Source: Suillus spraguei (taxonomy: Eukaryota > Basidiomycota > Agaricomycetes > Boletales > Suillaceae). From it: a DNA stretch of 64,000 nucleotides. Both the position numbers and the translations under genes were made by a program. The stretch covers positions 239,320 to 303,319 of the forward strand of contig JABCPU010000036.1 of assembly GCA_016800925.1 (NCBI GenBank), read 5' to 3'. Under the pieces are notes generated by a model. That model was not told where the DNA came from, made no database searches, and saw only the letters and a list, made by a program, of their open reading frames with translations. Shown here in pieces: positions 24,001-38,497 of the stretch. Position 1 is the first letter of the stretch. Each line of letters opens with the position of its first letter.

Positions 24001-25152
24001 ATGTCTCTGCACAGGGCATCGATTAAAAATCAAGAAACTGCGATGGAAAACATACCGTCGACTACCACTCGGAAGAACTCTTGAAATAACGCATTCTGGC
24101 GACGTTCTGGCTCGTTCTCGGGGAGAAGGCTGTCGAAAATGCTATTCCATACGTAATGCAATTGAGCTTTCCATGTCCCTGTATTACTCTGTTGCCAATC
24201 ATCCTCGCCAGGAGTTTCCTAAGTAGACGGGAAATATCAATATTTCCTTCTTACGCTAGACATGTAACTTCAAACCTTCAATATACGTCCAAGGGACGCA
24301 AAGTTAGCAGGAGCCATAATGGCCGAATCTTTGAATGTGGGCGCTAGAGTGCTTTTCCAGTCATGCTTGGGCATCGCAGGCTGTAATTTTAACGTTATGG
24401 CGACAGTTTCTGGTGTCCAGAAGTCCTTTTCACGATCGTACACAACTTCTAGCGCAGAAACTAGAGCTTCCTCTTTCCAAGGAACGGAAGATTTTATAAC
24501 AGCATCAATAGCCTGCCCGATGGTCCACCAAGCACACTCTCGCAGCCAGGACTTCTTCTCAGCGAGAACGAGAAGATGGTTGACAAGCTCCTTGTAACTT
24601 TCAAGACTCGATGAATTTGTGGCAGACGAAGGAGATGTCGATAGCGGAGTCTGCCGTACAAGGAGCCCAGAGTGAATGACAGTGGCAAGTCCAAAGAGAC
24701 GAGCAAACAAGACATCGCGTTCTTCTTGACCAGTCATAGACCCCTGAATCTTCGATCCATCAACAATCATTGAGATGACTTGAGCAGATGTTATAGTGTC
24801 CAGCCGAGAAAGTAACTAATAGATGTGAAGTCGCAATATAGTTCTTAAAGGTGGAGATTCATACCTCGGTAAGCGCAACACTGAAGCCAAGCCGACTACT
24901 TTCCCGAGGACTCGCAAGTCCTCGTATGAGCCGTCGTATTGAATATGCGACATCATGTGCATTCAAGACATCCAAGCCATCCGTTGAACCAACGTTTTCC
25001 TCATCGTCCTCAGAGCCTGGCGAAACCTCAGGCTTGGGAGTGTGTTGTCCTTGAAATTTCTCAAGAGAATTAACAAGCTTGACTGTTGCACTGATACGTT
25101 CTTTTTTCGATGCTGATGATAAATTCCAGAATAGGGAAAGAGTAGTGGCCAT
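21028..25152 (-). CDS. pol5: POL5 / MYBBP1A-like nucleolar protein
   Basis: The ATG at 25152 starts MATTLSLFWNLSSASKKER, followed by family blocks: LVNSLEKFQ, AYSIRRLIRGLASPRESSRL (arginine-rich helical start), GQEERDVLFARLFGL, SGLL, FFRV/VVDG segments, and the acidic hallmark VDDEQMMAIDEHLAEVFR near 22200, then an ISCTR-like helical tail ending in a Lys-rich [13 protein letters not shown] (stop TAA 21028). About ten introns interrupt it. Despite its name (yeast DNA polymerase V), the family is an alpha-helical repeat protein of the nucleolus that supports rDNA transcription and ribosome production. The C-terminal coding end overlaps that of MSH3 by 14 nt, tail to tail. Exon joins in the acidic central region were not fully traced. 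Confidence 0.85.
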
Positions 25153-25405
25153 CGTCGTACAGGGATTCCATTCCAAAATTTCCAAAACCAAAAACTGAAG
25201 TGACAGATTAGGCTGTTGTGACATGTTTAAATCCAATGGCTTCAGCAAACAAAGCAAAATACTATGATTCTTCCCTCATCCATCTAAATGCTGAACAGGA
25301 CCGAGACAGCTTGAAGACAACTTGAGTGGGCGTGGACTGCACAAGTTAGTTGTCACTTGTAAGGTATTATAGTTCTAAAATTAAGCAAAGTTACTACTCC
25401 AATGT

Positions 25406-26318
25406 CTAGTCGAAATGCATCCAATGCCCCTTTTCGCCCATTCTGCACTTCAGGCAGTCTGCACGTGGCCCCATCGTAAAGCGCTGCTTTCTCCCTGAAG
25501 TTATTTTGTGTCCTGGAGATTGGCTGAATGGAGGTGGCGGTGGACTTGGCATTTTGGATGATGTAGTCTGGAAAAAGTCATGGCTTTGGGTCGGTCCCGA
25601 CTGAAATTCCTGCTGGTTTGACGATTCGTCTGATGATATACCAGGTTGCACATATACCGAAGAAGGCTGTTGCTGGTGTATCATGGTTATACTTGGTGTT
25701 AGTGGCTGTTCAGCTGCTTGTCCCACGATTATTTGAGATAGGTGCTGAGGAGGACTAATGTATGCTTGTGATGCGTCTAATTGCATGGTTGTAGGGTGTG
25801 CTCGGGATGGCTGTGGTAGCCGTGGTGGCGAAAAGACAAACGCCGAGGAACAAGACTTGGGAAGTTCGTCTAGGTCGAGTGCCTGGGATGTAGTTAGTAA
25901 TCGAATAATTGAAGAGCAATACGAAGTGCAAACGTCGCTTACCATGTTTTCATCTTGTACATCACCACTTGGCGAAGGAACAGGATCGACACTATTTGGC
26001 CGTCCAATAGAGAGGTCGCTAGCTTGCCTCACCCAATCATCTGGGCTTGGTTGTTGATGATTGCTCGAACATTGGTTGGCAGAAACTGAGATACTGGAGG
26101 ATGCTCGTCGACTCAGATGCGTATCCTGTAAAGCAAGTGATGAACGTTTCTGTTCATACAGCATGCCACTTGTCAGCTGTTCTATCTCGTGAGCAGTTGA
26201 GGTTACCCACCGGCTGCCGTTCTTGACTTGGGGACCCAGGAGAGCGGGGCCTCTTCAGTGAATAATTGAAGGAATGTGTCATCCTCGTGGACGGCGAGTT
26301 AGTGTCGACTTCCATCAT
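25406..26318 (-). CDS. conserved fungal protein with C-terminal CxxC tail
   Basis: The start ATG 26318 gives MMEVDTNSPSTRMTHSFNYS. Two introns (26211-26152 and 25941-25882 regions) join in frame to KRSSLALQDTHLSRR and ALDLDELPKSCSSAF. The middle is Ser/Pro/Gln-rich and disordered, with a run of five prolines. The C-terminus is the recognisable part: GRKQRFTMGPRADCLKCRMG then EKGHWMHFD-stop. It holds a CxxC and a His, possibly a small metal-binding or docking tail. I recall similar tails in other basidiomycete hypothetical proteins but know no function. It lies on the same strand as POL5 and 253 bp downstream. Confidence 0.7.
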
Positions 26319-26665
26319 CTTCGAGCTATTAACCAAGGGGCCGCAGCTAACAAAGTAAACGTTTGTGAACAAGGACGACAAGATCCGCCTTTATACAATC
26401 CCAAAAACAAAGCCGAGCTAAACAGCAAAGTCGGCACTCGGAGTTAGTATTCCTACTCAAAATAATTCCGGGCGTTGTCATTACAGTTATTTGTTCAAAA
26501 TTCAACAAATTGGCAGGGACTACATGTACAGTACAGGGTAACAGTTTGTTGTGAGTTATACATAGCATCTACTAGCCACAATAGCTAGGATCTAGAAACA
26601 ACTACAAGATAAGTCTTCACAATCCGTAAAAGCAAGCGAGAAATCCAATTGATTACAATGTCCTC
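26319..26665. other. intergenic region
   Basis: This spans the 3' end of the trehalose phosphorylase gene and the upstream region of the CxxC-tail gene, both transcribed leftward. I see no gene, repeat or RNA in it. Confidence 0.4.
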
Positions 26666-29322
26666 TTAACCTTGCATGTTTAGCCCGCCACGAGGCAGTC
26701 TAGGCTCGCCCGCAACGTAAGGTTCCCCAGTCTCCTCTCTCAACATGTCGTTGAGCCAAGCGCCATCAGGCTGGATCTTCACGCCGCGATTGTACATTAC
26801 GGCGAGGTACAACCAAGCAGCGGCGTTTCCGACAGTGCCAACTTCGTCAGAGACGTGTGTACGCGCGTATTCACTCATCTCCGAGTACAACTTCTCGTCG
26901 GTATATAAGTTGAAGAGGTATTTGGCGACGTCATTATTATCGCCAACCTCTGTGAGGTAGCCTGACTTGCCGTGTACGATTTGAAGAGGAATACCACCAG
27001 TGCGGGAAGCCACGACAGGTATACCGGCATGCAGGGCTTCGGAAACTTTGACCTCAAAGCCCTCACGAAGGGAAAGTTGAAGGGCAATCTTGGCGTTAGC
27101 CATCAGAGCGTCGAGAACTGTGTAAATGAAAATCAGTCCCTGGCAGCTTCGGACGTATGATCACCCACGTTGGTCACTCGGGGGCAACCTCATCACAATA
27201 ATGTCCGACTGGTACATTTTGTAGTCAGGGGAGTTGACGAGGTTCATGACTTGGTCGTAAATGATGCTCGCATCAGGATCATCAACAGCACCGTGGCCAC
27301 AAATCAATAGCTGGGGTATCTCTGCTTCAGTAACCCTTCCGGACTCCTTGAGCATGACGCGGAAGCGAGCATAAGAGTCGATGACATTTGGAATACCCTT
27401 CGATGGGTCGAAGCGAGCAATTTGAACAACGTAGTCCCGCTGAGGCCATTTGAGCTCAGTCATCTTCTCTTTCACACAGAGGTTCCGGAATTCGCCCATG
27501 TAGAACTGGCTATCCCATGGACTGAGGTCCTTGTTCAACCCATCGAGCCTTGCAGACAAATACATTAACGGATGAAGCAATAAACCTGAACTTGACCCAC
27601 CAGTCAGTGGCGGCACCCAGCAATGCGAGCTTCTCGATAGGGACATCGCTAGGAACGAACTTGCTGACCGGATGACTGATGAAGAGATCTGCCAGTTGAA
27701 TGTTGTTCCAGAGGTATTTCCAGACTTCTTCCTGAGGAGATCCCTTCACATGCACAAGATCGCTGCGGATCTCGATGTGCGATCGGTAGACAATAGGAAG
27801 CTCGGGTCTGACTTTTTTAATGAGCGGAATGAGACCAGGCATCTGAGGGTCGTCTAAAGGGTGCAGCAATAAGCGGTTGATACCTGTACATGAGGACTAA
27901 GGACCAACCAATGAAAGCAATGTCGACGCCGCCGGGGGCCAGGGGCCCGCCCTCCGCGGTCCATCTAAGTCCATTTTTCAAGATCCATGCATCGAATTGA
28001 TCTTTCGCCTCTTGGGTAAGGCGAAGGTCTGGAGCAGCAACACCTTGCAGGATGTTGTGGTTGTTTTTCGTGGTGCGGAATACGCTTGGCGATGGATTCG
28101 GCACGTACCTAGCAGCAGTACATCAGTATCCAAGTACGACAGAAATAGAATCATGGAGATTGTTACGTACCATGCAGCGTCAACATCCAGGGCAGTAAGG
28201 AACCTGATAAGAGCATGTCGCATCTGTCATGGGCGTGAGCAAAACTATACCGGGCCCCGCGGAAAGTACGTACCAAAGCTACTCCACCTACAAGCGCCAG
28301 GAAAAACCACCCGATTACGATCCGATATATGTCAATTGACGATAAACTACTCACCACCCTGAGGTGTAGAAGAGAAGAAACCGATCTTGACCTTTTTCTC
28401 TCGCAATTCATCTGCGAGTTTGTTGACAGCATTCCAAGTACCTGGTCCAACAGATCTCCTGTAAACGTCAAGATCATCTATCAGATGGATCTTGCCGGCC
28501 GCATCAACGGTAACTTGATTACGGGGACCGATGGTGAGGCGGGGGTTATTGTTGGGGCCGAAATACATGATACATTTTCGGGCAGCAGAATCAGCTTGCT
28601 CGTCAAGAGTACGCGGGATCGGAAGTTTCGTGGCGACACCTGTCTGAAGGTTGCTCTGACCCAAAAGTGGGGATGGATCAACATAGACTGTGGGGGTGTC
28701 AGCACCGGAGTGAACATATGAACCGGTGGTTGAGGAGATGCGATGCTTGACGTTTGGGCGCGTCAGTGAATCAGTGTGGAATGGCTTGATATTGAAGACG
28801 ATTGGGACAATATCAGTCTCAAGCCAGAGTTGAGTACAGAGATTAGGACACTGAACGAATATGTAGTAAGCACCGATAAAAAATGAGATAGAGTGGATAC
28901 TCGCCTCTTTCAGAAGACCGAGGGTAACACCGGCGCCAAGGAACTTGCACAAGTGCTCCTGAGAGAACTTTTTGATGGTCTGAAGAATGTGGTTCGTAAT
29001 CTCAGACGCGGACTTGGTGGAATCAGTGTTGTAAGGCACGATGGCCGATGCAAAATCGGTGTTGTAGACAGAGTCATGTATGGAAATTGCGATCTCGAAC
29101 CCTTGTCCACCATTCACAACAGCACCAGCAATACCTGCCCACATTGGCTTATAACACGCCATCAGCATCAACATGATGCACTGAGAGGAAATAATCAATC
29201 AAACTTACAGTGAGAGAGGAGTAGGCATGGACAGCAGGTTTGCCCGCAGCATCAACGCTAGAAAGCCTGCGCTTGACATGACTGGAGCCTTTGGATTGAA
29301 AGTCAGTAGCACGAGGAGACAT
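26666..29322 (-). CDS. trehalose phosphorylase (retaining GT4 type, CCG-9 family)
   Basis: Exon 1 starts at ATG 29322 (MSPRATDFQSKG) and joins to PMWAGIAGAVVNGGQGFEIA; the acceptor after ttataag is needed to restore the frame. Family blocks follow: HLCKFLGAGVTLGLLKEA, HRISSTTGSYVHSGADTPTV, KCIMYFGPNNNPRLTIGPRN, KIGFFSSTPQGGGVALMRHA, VPNPSPSVFRTTKNNHNILQ, LPIVYRSHIEIRSDLVHVKG, LFISHPVSKFVPSDVP, VVQIARFDPSKGIPNVIDSY, LICGHGAVDDPDASIIYDQV, ALQLSLREGFEVKVSEALHA (the E-x7-E of GT4) and GEPRLPRGGLNMQG-stop. The enzyme interconverts trehalose plus phosphate with glucose and alpha-glucose-1-phosphate in the cytosol and is characteristic of mushrooms. About eight introns interrupt it. Confidence 0.95.
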
Positions 29323-29700
29323 GGTAACCTAGGTTGAAGCTAGCAGAAAGGGCAACGCGCTATTTAAGTGAAACAGGAATCAGATTAGCGCTTGTAGTGT
29401 GGAAGGGACTAATCTTGGTGAGGAGTTTGTGCACCACAAGCATAAGGAACTCACGTGTAGTTGACCCTGATCACATCTGAGTGACAAGCATGAACAATGC
29501 GACCTAAACTGGATCTGTTTGTGGTGGAAAAATAGGAGTTAATAAGGACCTTGAGCGGTTAAACCGTCCTACACAACGTAGTGGAAGTTGATAAACGGTG
29601 TTTAATTGATCTAATCAAAGAACTGACGAACCAATAATTACGGGGTTCTCAGGGTCTTACTACCAAGCTACATCGTGGCATCGCACGACTGTCCTTCTAT
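29323..29700. promoter_or_regulatory. divergent intergenic region with CACGTG
   Basis: This 378-bp region lies between the trehalose phosphorylase start (leftward) and the zinc-ribbon factor start (rightward). A palindromic E-box CACGTG occurs at 29452-29457. Nothing else distinctive was seen. Confidence 0.35.
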
Positions 29701-31615
29701 ATGACCTGCCCCGACTGTGGAGGAACTTTTGTCTGGGACGACGACGTCTGCTCATCCATCTGTACAAAATGTGGCACCTTGTCTGATTCTGCTCAGTGTG
29801 TCCTTGCTTCTCATACAGAATCCCATGAGACTTCCGTGCGCCAGTTTCAACCTACTTCATGGCATTCCTTTACGGCTCCTCTCAAAAATATTCACAAGCA
29901 GCGATGGAATCTTTCTGGGCAACATAAAGAAGCCCGTGACAGAGGGAACGCTGTGGGTTTTCTTTTCTTTGCCTGGGAACTATTACTCACCCCGCACGCC
30001 GTGTCAGATCGCCATGAGCATTTTCATCACTTCCGTCCTCACCAAGTTGAAAAATCCGGGCCTATCCCCACGTGCAGAAGCCATCTTCACACAAGCTATG
30101 ACAAAAGGCAAATACAGGTGGGGACGCAAGGCAAAGCTAGCCGCTGGTGCATCCATGGCTATTGCTCTACGTGAAGCACACAAGTCGGATTCTCTGCGCG
30201 ACATTGCCTTTTTCCTTGATGACTCACCGCTGTCTCTATCGCGCGTATTCGTAGCCGTGGTATCTCTTCTGGATTTTGATTTGAGTTCATCAGACCCAGT
30301 TGTCCATCTTCCCATCCTCGCGTCTCATCTTCAATCCTTATTACATCCTGAGTCTTCCGCTTCTCATCTACCTCCAGATCTCGTTACCATCCTCACACCA
30401 TTGTCGTCACATGCAGTATTGCGTACTGCTACATCTCTATCGGGTATTATCAGCCGAGAGGCTACCGCTATACCCATACTAATGTCTCCCACCCCTCCCA
30501 TCGCCTGTGCGGTACTTATTCTCGCACTTGAAGCAGAAACGCGCAGTCCCCTGCCTCGCCTAAGTGAGTTGGCTAACGCGCTTGCGTCGCGTTTTGGCTT
30601 TGCGCGTGGTGTAGTCACATCGCGTTACAAAGCATCCTATGATTTAATCGAGGAATGGATCAGAGAAGTCCCTTGGCTCGATCAATTTGTATACAAGGGA
30701 AAAGGTCGCGGTGCTTCTGCCCGGTCCAAGGTTTCGAAGCGCTCTATTGTTGCGAAGGGGATCATAGATGTCATTCAATTTCAAGAGGAGATATGGGCGA
30801 GGAAAATGTCAGCTCTTGGAAAGGCTAGTATTGTAATTGAGGCGGATCCGGCAGACGAAGACGGCAAGAAGGATGAGGAGGCATTTTTCTCGGAGACATG
30901 TTCAATCAATGAGTCCCCTGAGCTTCATCACCAGCCCCGCAAGAAACGAAAGACAAAGGATCGTAGCGTCGAGGATGCATATCATTTCCTGCTCAATCCT
31001 TTGTCCGCAAAATCTTATACTCTGTCGAATCCTATGGAATCCGAGGACCCGGGTACTTCGACAACGTGTTCTGATACTTCCTCGCCTATCTTGACACCAC
31101 CAACTGTTCCATTTACGACGCATCTCCTCAGTACTTCGTCGTACGATTCGAAGCATTCTCTTTCTCGTCTCCAGCTACTGGCCCTCAGCCGAGGTGGCGG
31201 GTCTGCGGAGCACATTCATGACGATGAGCTATTTGTTGAAGGTGAACTAGAAGAGTTTTTTCGAAATAGTGAGGAACAAGAGGCCCTGAAGCCACTATTC
31301 AGACTCCAGTGGCAAGAAGAAGACGACACGGTCGCGCACCCCGCAGACAGTAAACCACAAACTGCCAGAACAGAGGTAAGTCGGGGTTCAGGACGCGTCG
31401 ATATGACAGCTCTGGCCCGTATTCTAGGCGGGGAGGAGGTCATCGATGTCGATGATGAGGAGTGTGAGGTCGAAAGCGGGTCATCGACGCCGGCAACGCC
31501 AAGACATGTTCAATCAGATACTGCCGAGGAGATAAGCGCTTGGCGGCCCCTCTCGCCCGGGAATGCTTTTACGAGGCATTGCACCAGTATGGATAGGTAC
31601 GAAGAGGAGTACTGA
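29701..31615 (+). CDS. divergent TFIIB-type zinc-ribbon / cyclin-box transcription factor (Brf-like)
   Basis: The ATG at 29701 begins MTCPDCGGTFVWDDD. Cys3, Cys6, Cys21 and Cys24 form a C-x2-C-x14-C-x2-C zinc ribbon as in TFIIB/Brf proteins. One intron (GCT|GTGGGT..GTCAG, about 29953-30006) joins it to a long second exon with helical blocks resembling a cyclin fold: IAMSIFITSVLTKLKNPG, KYRWGRKAKLAAGASMAIAL, HKSDSLRDIAFFLDDSPLSL. The C-terminal half is acidic and disordered with a KKRKTK patch. TFIIB relatives recruit RNA polymerases through TBP, and Brf1 serves Pol III, but I cannot see the Brf1-specific TBP-binding segment, so the exact role is open. Total length is about 610 residues. Confidence 0.75.
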
Positions 31616-31975
31616 TATATCCAAAGGTTGGACCCGAGGCACCCCCACAGATGATGTCCTTATTTTTTCATGCTACAGCACTTCTATTGTCATGTAAGTA
31701 TCCATGTAAATGTCGTACTCAGAATGGTTATTAAACTTGCCTTAGCAGGAGCACGAGTTTGGTTGGTGTCTAGCTTGCGTTTGGGTCGTATGCAATCTAG
31801 GCCCCATAGTAGTACAACGGATCCAAAAATCGATTCGGTCTAACCATAACCTGAAAGTAATTTGGAATACATTGTCCTTGTGACCTGTCAAAGTAAAAGG
31901 CGTACTCCATGATAATCAAAGTCGATGAATATTAAATAAGTGGGATCATGCAGTAGTTTAATGACGCTAAAAATA
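31616..31975. other. convergent intergenic stretch
   Basis: This is the 3' end region between the zinc-ribbon gene (+) and the AlkB gene (-). No gene, repeat or RNA was seen. Confidence 0.4.
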
Positions 31976-33522
31976 TCATAAACTCTCCACTTGTAGGCCA
32001 GGATTGAACCCCTTTGGAAAGACCTGTCGGACATTAATATTAATCCGAGTTGTTTGCATGTATAATTCAAATGATTTCCAACTCGAGAATGCTTCGCCGT
32101 CCAATTTTAGGGAGAAGTGTTCGGGCAAAGTGTCCTCCAAGATACGGGGAACGCCTGGCAGATTTGGATCAGATCTCATATAAGTAGGCGGTGGCAACGG
32201 ACACACCATGATAGGCCCGCCTACAAGCAGGTCCTGACATTATCACAACATCACCCGAGCGAAGAATAATTGCCGTTGGCTCCACGTCTCTAGTGAGACC
32301 ACCGATGAGGAAGATAGCGGCGTTGCCCAGCCTGTCGCGAAATCGCCATATCAACATTATTTATCAATGAAGATAAGCTTTGATAACTAACGATATCGAA
32401 ACCAGAGGTGAAGTAGCACAGACTTCCGAGCGATCTACGTGCGCCATGAGAGTGTCCTGCAGGAATTATTTAGACACTCCTTAATTATTTTGGGTATATA
32501 TCATACCTTGATTTGGTAGTAATTAACGATGCCAGCATCGGGTTCTGCAAATGCCGCAGTTAGTCAGGCGAAATTGAGAACTCGAGAATTCATACCATAT
32601 GTCTCATGCCAACTTCTCCAATGTTCATCTCCCCATCCTTCCTCGTCCGTTTGACCAAATACTTCATCCCAGTTAACACTGGAGACAGCCCGTTTGCATA
32701 TGACTCCGACTTCATTGTCAACATGACCCTTTCCCTTGGTGAAGTCATACTGCTTACTACCCCAATGATATGACCATCCGATATTTGCCCAGCGTAACTT
32801 TGAAATGAGTGCAGTGGGTGTGGCTGGCGAAACAGTCGGGGACGGCACGGGCGGAGGCTTTGGTGAATGCAACATTGACTGAAAATTGGCGGGATCAGCC
32901 GGTGTGTTAGAGACCAATTGCCTTGGCCCAGAGTTTCCGTATTCCGTCTTTGATAACCCTGGAATACATGCTCGTGTTCTGACCAAAGGTGCATCCGAAC
33001 TAAGATGTGCATTCCATAACCCTTCGTCGGGCAGGATATAGTGAGCATCAAGATTAGTTTCATTGGGATATCGTGCATGGTCACGAAGAGCCCATCGCAC
33101 TAGTCGTCGTTGATCCTGCGGGGAAACAAACGATGGAAGTATAACAAGACCTAGTTAAAGGGTCATTGATTTCACCTGCATGTTATTTTCTCTTGCGTAC
33201 CTGGGACGCGGGGGACTGCGAATGCTTTGCCAACACCACAAGATGTCGATTCATTCATATCAAGACATTTGATCTCAACCCCGTTACAATAAAAACTTTG
33301 ACCACTGGCTAGTGTCTCAGCATCACAGGTGGCTGATGTTAAATCCAGGACATGGCTAAGATCGGGAGGGGGAAAACGTGCTTTATATCTTTTCTCCGCT
33401 GCTCGGAATGGGGTCCATTCTGCATCTAAGTCTTTAGTTCTATTTTTTGTCGTCTTCAAGTGCTGTCGCCTGGCCTTCTTATAAGCTGCGCTGGAGGGGT
33501 CTGAGTCAGTATGCATGATCAT
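31976..33522 (-). CDS. AlkB-family 2-oxoglutarate/Fe(II) dioxygenase (ALKBH1-like)
   Basis: The first ATG is 33522 (MIMHTDSD; 33516 is an alternative). Exons join through small introns to give a basic N-terminus, VLDLTSATCDAETL, LVILPSFVSPQDQRRLVRWA, ALISKLRWANIGWSYHWGSK, EPDAGIVNYYQIK, DTLMAHVDRSEVC, LGNAAIFLIGGLTRDVEP, AIILRSGDVVIMSGPACRRA-YHG, VPRILEDTLPEHF and RININVRQVFPKGF. The iron ligands are seen as HVD (HxD) and the His of AYHG; the 2-oxoglutarate-binding Arg is in INVRQVF. ALKBH1 relatives demethylate nucleic acids (tRNA or DNA), and which substrate applies here cannot be read from sequence. The stop is TGA at 31976. It shares a 150-bp divergent promoter with LETM1. Confidence 0.9.
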
Positions 33523-33672
33523 GATCAAGATCACTGGTAGATTCCTACTACAAACAAGAACAAAGAATGTTTTATGAAGCTGCCGAACGACGTGCGTTGG
33601 TGTTATTCCGTGAATTTTATGGTCGACCAGTAATCCAGCTAGAACTCTTCAACTTTGCTTTAATTAACGTCC

Positions 33673-35926
<2,254 letters not shown>

Positions 35927-36327
35927 ACCTTATCCAGACATTTTACACATAGACTAGAGCACAACTCTATTATTCCTGCGTACCATAAGAACTCCATACT
36001 ATGCTTCGGCCAGCGAAGGTGACTGGATTGTGTGGGTTGCTATTGAATCTCCGAACCATTCAAGTCTTGGCGATCATCGTGTTTATATGATGCAATAACT
36101 AATGACTTGTAAATAGCACTTGTGCAATGCGCAATGGAAGTATTGTTGCCGCACGAAGAGGGACGACCCGGGAACCAATATATGCGATTCGTGATGATCA
36201 TAAAGGGTATTAGATGGTGCCATGACTATCCAACGGTGGATTGAAACTCGAGCACACATCAGTGCTAGAGGTATGAACAACTGGGAAGCAGCCCTGCATG
36301 GAAATATCGGGGAAAGGGTGGCGTTCA
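35927..36327. other. convergent intergenic stretch
   Basis: This is the 3' region between LETM1 (+) and SHR3 (-). I see no gene, RNA or repeat. Confidence 0.4.
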
Positions 36328-37087
36328 TCATGCGGTTGTTGCGAGGGGAGTTGTTGACTTTATCTCCTCTCCAACGTCACCGCCTTCAGCTTTTTCAGAG
36401 ACATAGCCTTCCTCATCATCACCATCGGCCAGTTCAGCCCACCACCGACCAGCCTGAAGTATCAGGACGCCTGTCAGCGCTACGCTGCAAACGAGGTGGT
36501 TTGACGCGAGGTCAAGAGTAGGTGTTCTTAATAAACGTGGAAACGCGTCCTTCATATGGTGGGGCGGAATTGTCGTGAATTTATCCATGAGGTCTGGGAT
36601 GAAATTCCTTAGTGTTGCGACTCATGGTTTTACTATTCAACTGACTGGGAATGACGGAGTACGCGTACATGACGACAGCCACACCGTAGAGGACTGGCGA
36701 GAAGAGTATACAATGAACGTTTGGTGGAGAACTCGAGAAGAATACATACATATGCTCCCGCCGTCAAACATCAAGTTGCCCGCTTCTAAATCATTGAAAC
36801 TCCAAAAGATGGTCGTTCCGCCAAGTATAATGATGGCAAAGAGTGCATAGAAGATTTGTACGGGACCTTTGGTCAGAATCGAGTAGTAAAGAGCTGCGGT
36901 CCACAAATGTTCGTCAGTTACCGGTGACTTCCACAGAGTCAGAGAGTCTGCAATCCAATGAGTGAAAAGTGAACCTGAAAGTAGGTGTTAGTATGACACG
37001 TCGACACCGAGGAAGAAGTCGTGAAAAAATAAACTGACCGAGTAAGAAGGAGGTTATGCAAACGACAACACCAGCTCGTACACCCAT
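36328..37087 (-). CDS. shr3: SHR3-type ER membrane chaperone for amino-acid permeases
   Basis: ATG 37087 begins MGVRAGVVVCITSFLLG. A GT-AG intron leads to SLFTHWIADSLTLWKSPVTD, then hydrophobic segments AALYYSILTKGPVQIFYALF-AIIILGG, an NDLEAGNLMFDGGSI loop, FLYGVAVVMYAYSVIPN, and SNHLVCSVALTGVLILQAG. It ends in an acidic, Lys-poor cytosolic tail (GDDEEGYVSEKAEGGDVGEE..), stop at 36328. Four membrane segments and total length (about 190-200 residues) match SHR3. By family it acts in the ER to prevent aggregation of amino-acid permeases and load them into COPII vesicles. A TIR transposon has inserted about 120 bp upstream of its start codon, in what should be its promoter. Confidence 0.85.
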
Positions 37088-37210
37088 CACTGTGCCTTTG
37101 TCCAGCGGTGCTTGAAAGCAACTGGTTGTATTGGACTTTGTCAAAGGACCGTTTAGGCTGTGGGCGGTCACTGGTGAACGTTAACTTTGATCTGGACGGA
37201 AAGCACCATA

Positions 37211-38497
37211 CTATGCCTCACGGTGGAATCGTCACCCCGAAAGTCGTCAGTCACACTTTTGTCACAGCAGTTCACTGCTGCCGCTTTCAATTCCGCTCGG
37301 CAACGCCTAAAAAATTGTTACAGTCAAAAATTATGATTGGTTGGTTGACGTGGAGTATTGTAATGTTTTATTATAATCTTATGTCAGAATGCTTATGAGA
37401 ACTATTGTCCATGATGAGCAAATGAACTTGATGCTGGTGTGAAGTAATGTCCGAAAATTGCTGAGATGCTGTATGTTCTGCGAGTTGGATTACAGGATTG
37501 TAAGGTATTCATGCGTGATCAGATATGTAGATCATTAGGATGTTCGCGAGAAGAATAATGAGAGCTATTGGCAGGTAGTGCTGGAATGGGTGGAATTTCA
37601 ATGGGTGCAGCGCTGATGGTAGTTGAATTGTCAGTTGCTGATGTGGCGTTTCTCGCGCGCGTTCTGCCATTGCCAAACAGAGCTGCTTCCGCATGTCAAA
37701 GAACTCCCCAATCGTAGCCTTGTTGAAGTTCTGGCTGCGCTTGGGATCTAGCCCACGTGGTTTTGACATACAAAGAGCAGGGTGCCGGCGTAGAAAGCCA
37801 TAGTGCCAGTTGTGTCCTGGATAATGACCAGTGAGATCAAAAACCTGAGCACGTAACTGCTTTGGGTGAAGAGGCTTGGCCATTGATGAATTAAGGTTGC
37901 ACCAGTCGAGAATGGTCTGCTCTTGTGCAGGCGTGAGGATCTGCTGACCTACATGTGCCTCGCGACGTGGTTTATGTTCCCCTGAGTACCGTTCACCCAA
38001 AGTTGTGCGAGGTATCTAGTTTGATAAATCATGAGAGTTATTAAAACAGTGACTCGGAGAGGGCAAAATACTAGCTTACATTATTGGCCAATGCGGCTTC
38101 TTTGATGGTCTTGTAGACCTTGGTTGTAATCCCCTGGATGGCAGTCTGGATCCGCTGCTCATAAGTGGGATCACGCGACTCTCGTGATTTGCCTTTTGGG
38201 CGAACCATGCCTGAATGTGTCAGCTCACTGAAAAGTCGTCACAGCCAGTCAACAGCCAGTGGTAGTATTTTTTAGAACTCCGCCACGGCAGCGCTCGGCT
38301 GGCTGTCACCAGCGTGACTTTGACGGCTTTCAATGAACTTCACCGTTTCTTAATAAAAATTGATCGTTCAACCTCGCAATGAAAGGTGCATGATAGAAAC
38401 ATCGACTCAAGTTCTGAATTGTGTGTAGAGGTAAGAATTGAGTGAGATATTTAGGTCGTGACGACTTTCGGGGTGACGATTCCACCGTGAGGCATAG
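37211..38497. mobile_element. 1,287-bp TIR element of the pogo/Tc1-mariner type, non-autonomous
   Basis: Matching inverted ends are seen at 37207-37249 and 38459-38501 (43 nt, identical). Inside these lies a TA dinucleotide at 37209-37210 and again at 38498-38499, so the element proper starts CTATGCCTCACGGTGG and ends in its complement, with a TA target duplication. That is the rule for Tc1/mariner/pogo transposons. The identical arms suggest recent insertion. It carries one ORF with only the DNA-binding half of a pogo-like transposase. Confidence 0.85.
37509..38208 (-). CDS. pogo/Tc5-type DNA-binding ORF without catalytic domain
   Basis: ATG 38208 gives MVRPKGKSRESRDPTYEQRI. One intron (GTAAGCTAG..AACTAG) joins AIQGITTKVYKTIKEAALANN to IPRTTLGERYSGEHKPRREA. 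The first part looks like a psq/HTH domain (helix, KEAALANNIPRTTL recognition helix). The second (LTPAQEQTILDWCNLNSSMA, QVFDLTGHYPGHNWHYGFLR, RHPALCMSKPRGLDPKRSQN) is the CENP-B/Tc5 HTH domain that precedes the DDE catalytic domain in pogo transposases. The frame ends after a hydrophobic tail (YLPIALIILLANILMIYIS) at 37509 with no DDE residues, about 210 residues in all. It may bind the element's own TIRs, but cannot cut. It lies wholly inside the TIR element. Confidence 0.8.
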
